Assembly: GCA_965232485.1 (NCBI GenBank)
Contig: OZ246975.1
Location: forward strand, 1,178,001-1,242,000
Source: VXPQ01 sp965232485
GTDB taxonomy: Bacteria; Bacteroidota; Rhodothermia; Rhodothermales; VXPQ01
Direction: 5' to 3'
DNA: 64,000 bases
Shown: positions 63,761 to 64,000 of the stretch, piece by piece
Position numbering within the stretch: the stretch's first letter is position 1
Layout: each line of letters begins with the position of its first letter
Position numbers and translations under genes: made by a program
Notes under the pieces: generated by a model
Database searches by the model: none
The model's input: only the letters and a program-made list of their open reading frames with translations
Told to the model about the DNA's origin: nothing

Positions 63761-64000
63761 CCAGCGCCACTGGTTGCTTGCCTTGCTCCACGCCATATTC
63801 CCGATTCCCGCATCCAGTGTCCGGCGGGCTATCAATGCCTTTTGGGCGGAAAAAGTTCCGAGCGAACAACCCCTTCGGATTACAGGATGCGCTGATCATT
63901 ATCGCAACGCATTTGCGCAGATTCTCGCGGAACCTGTCTCTTTTGCCGGGGTTATTATGGAATAGGCCGTTTTTCGGAGCACAGGGCGCCTGTCCTGCGC

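Overview
The window looks like GC-rich chromosomal DNA from a member of the Bacteroidota, most likely the Rhodothermia/Balneolia branch. The evidence is a DUF3276 (PUR-like) protein, a sigma/FecR/TonB-receptor/DUF4249 cluster, and two giant Calx-beta proteins that end in the FlgD-like C-terminal sorting domain (EQNYPNPFNPSTTI) typical of that branch. No species can be named from the sequence alone.

Layout. 0-9 kb, almost all minus strand: PUR-like protein, RecX, DUF4249 lipoprotein, STN-type TonB receptor, two tandemly duplicated small outer-membrane proteins, FecR and its ECF sigma factor. This is a complete surface-signalling and uptake locus, preceded by the wreck of a VapBC toxin-antitoxin module. 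9.7-24.7 kb: coiled-coil membrane protein, SDR, phosphofructokinase with PPi-type residues, Calx-beta surface protein 1 (frame broken in a G10 tract), SpoU methyltransferase, amidohydrolase, PQQ dehydrogenase with a built-in cytochrome c motif, a DUF4143 ATPase and a secreted DUF1080-like protein. 25-39.4 kb, accessory: Fic protein, outer-membrane barrel, AAA ATPase/TOPRIM-like pair, AbiE module, DUF4258/YgiT-like module, wreckage of a type IIG restriction enzyme rebuilt with lipoprotein sequence, then a DUF4143 ATPase coupled to a 1402-residue NACHT-like NTPase with a nuclease-like C-terminus. 39.6-49.2 kb: Calx-beta surface protein 2, small lipoprotein, cupredoxin, alditol-oxidase-like flavoprotein, and an SDR gene with a frameshift. 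49.2-53.3 kb: a 4.1-kb island (DUF262/HNH protein plus a second AbiE module) bracketed by perfect 52-bp direct repeats of the SDR 3' end. 53.4-59.7 kb: solute-binding protein, MFS exporter, M28 peptidase, TolB-like propeller. 59.8-62.2 kb: a strikingly AT-rich two-gene unit, DUF4062 (TIR-like) plus SIR2, abutting a decayed IS256 element that truncates a DUF1905 gene. 63.7 kb: tRNA-Leu(CAG).

How it fits together. Housekeeping and secreted functions are interleaved with at least six anti-phage or toxin-antitoxin type modules and the remains of several others (VapC, Fic, AbiEi, type IIG enzyme, transposase). Several repeat families tie these regions together: a 36-bp palindrome found near DUF4143 ATPases and small lipoproteins, a palindrome centred on an AbiEi start codon, and a dispersed intergenic repeat. 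The best candidates for undescribed systems are the DUF4062-SIR2 pair and the DUF4143 ATPase/NACHT-nuclease operon. Both defence roles are inferences from domains and context.
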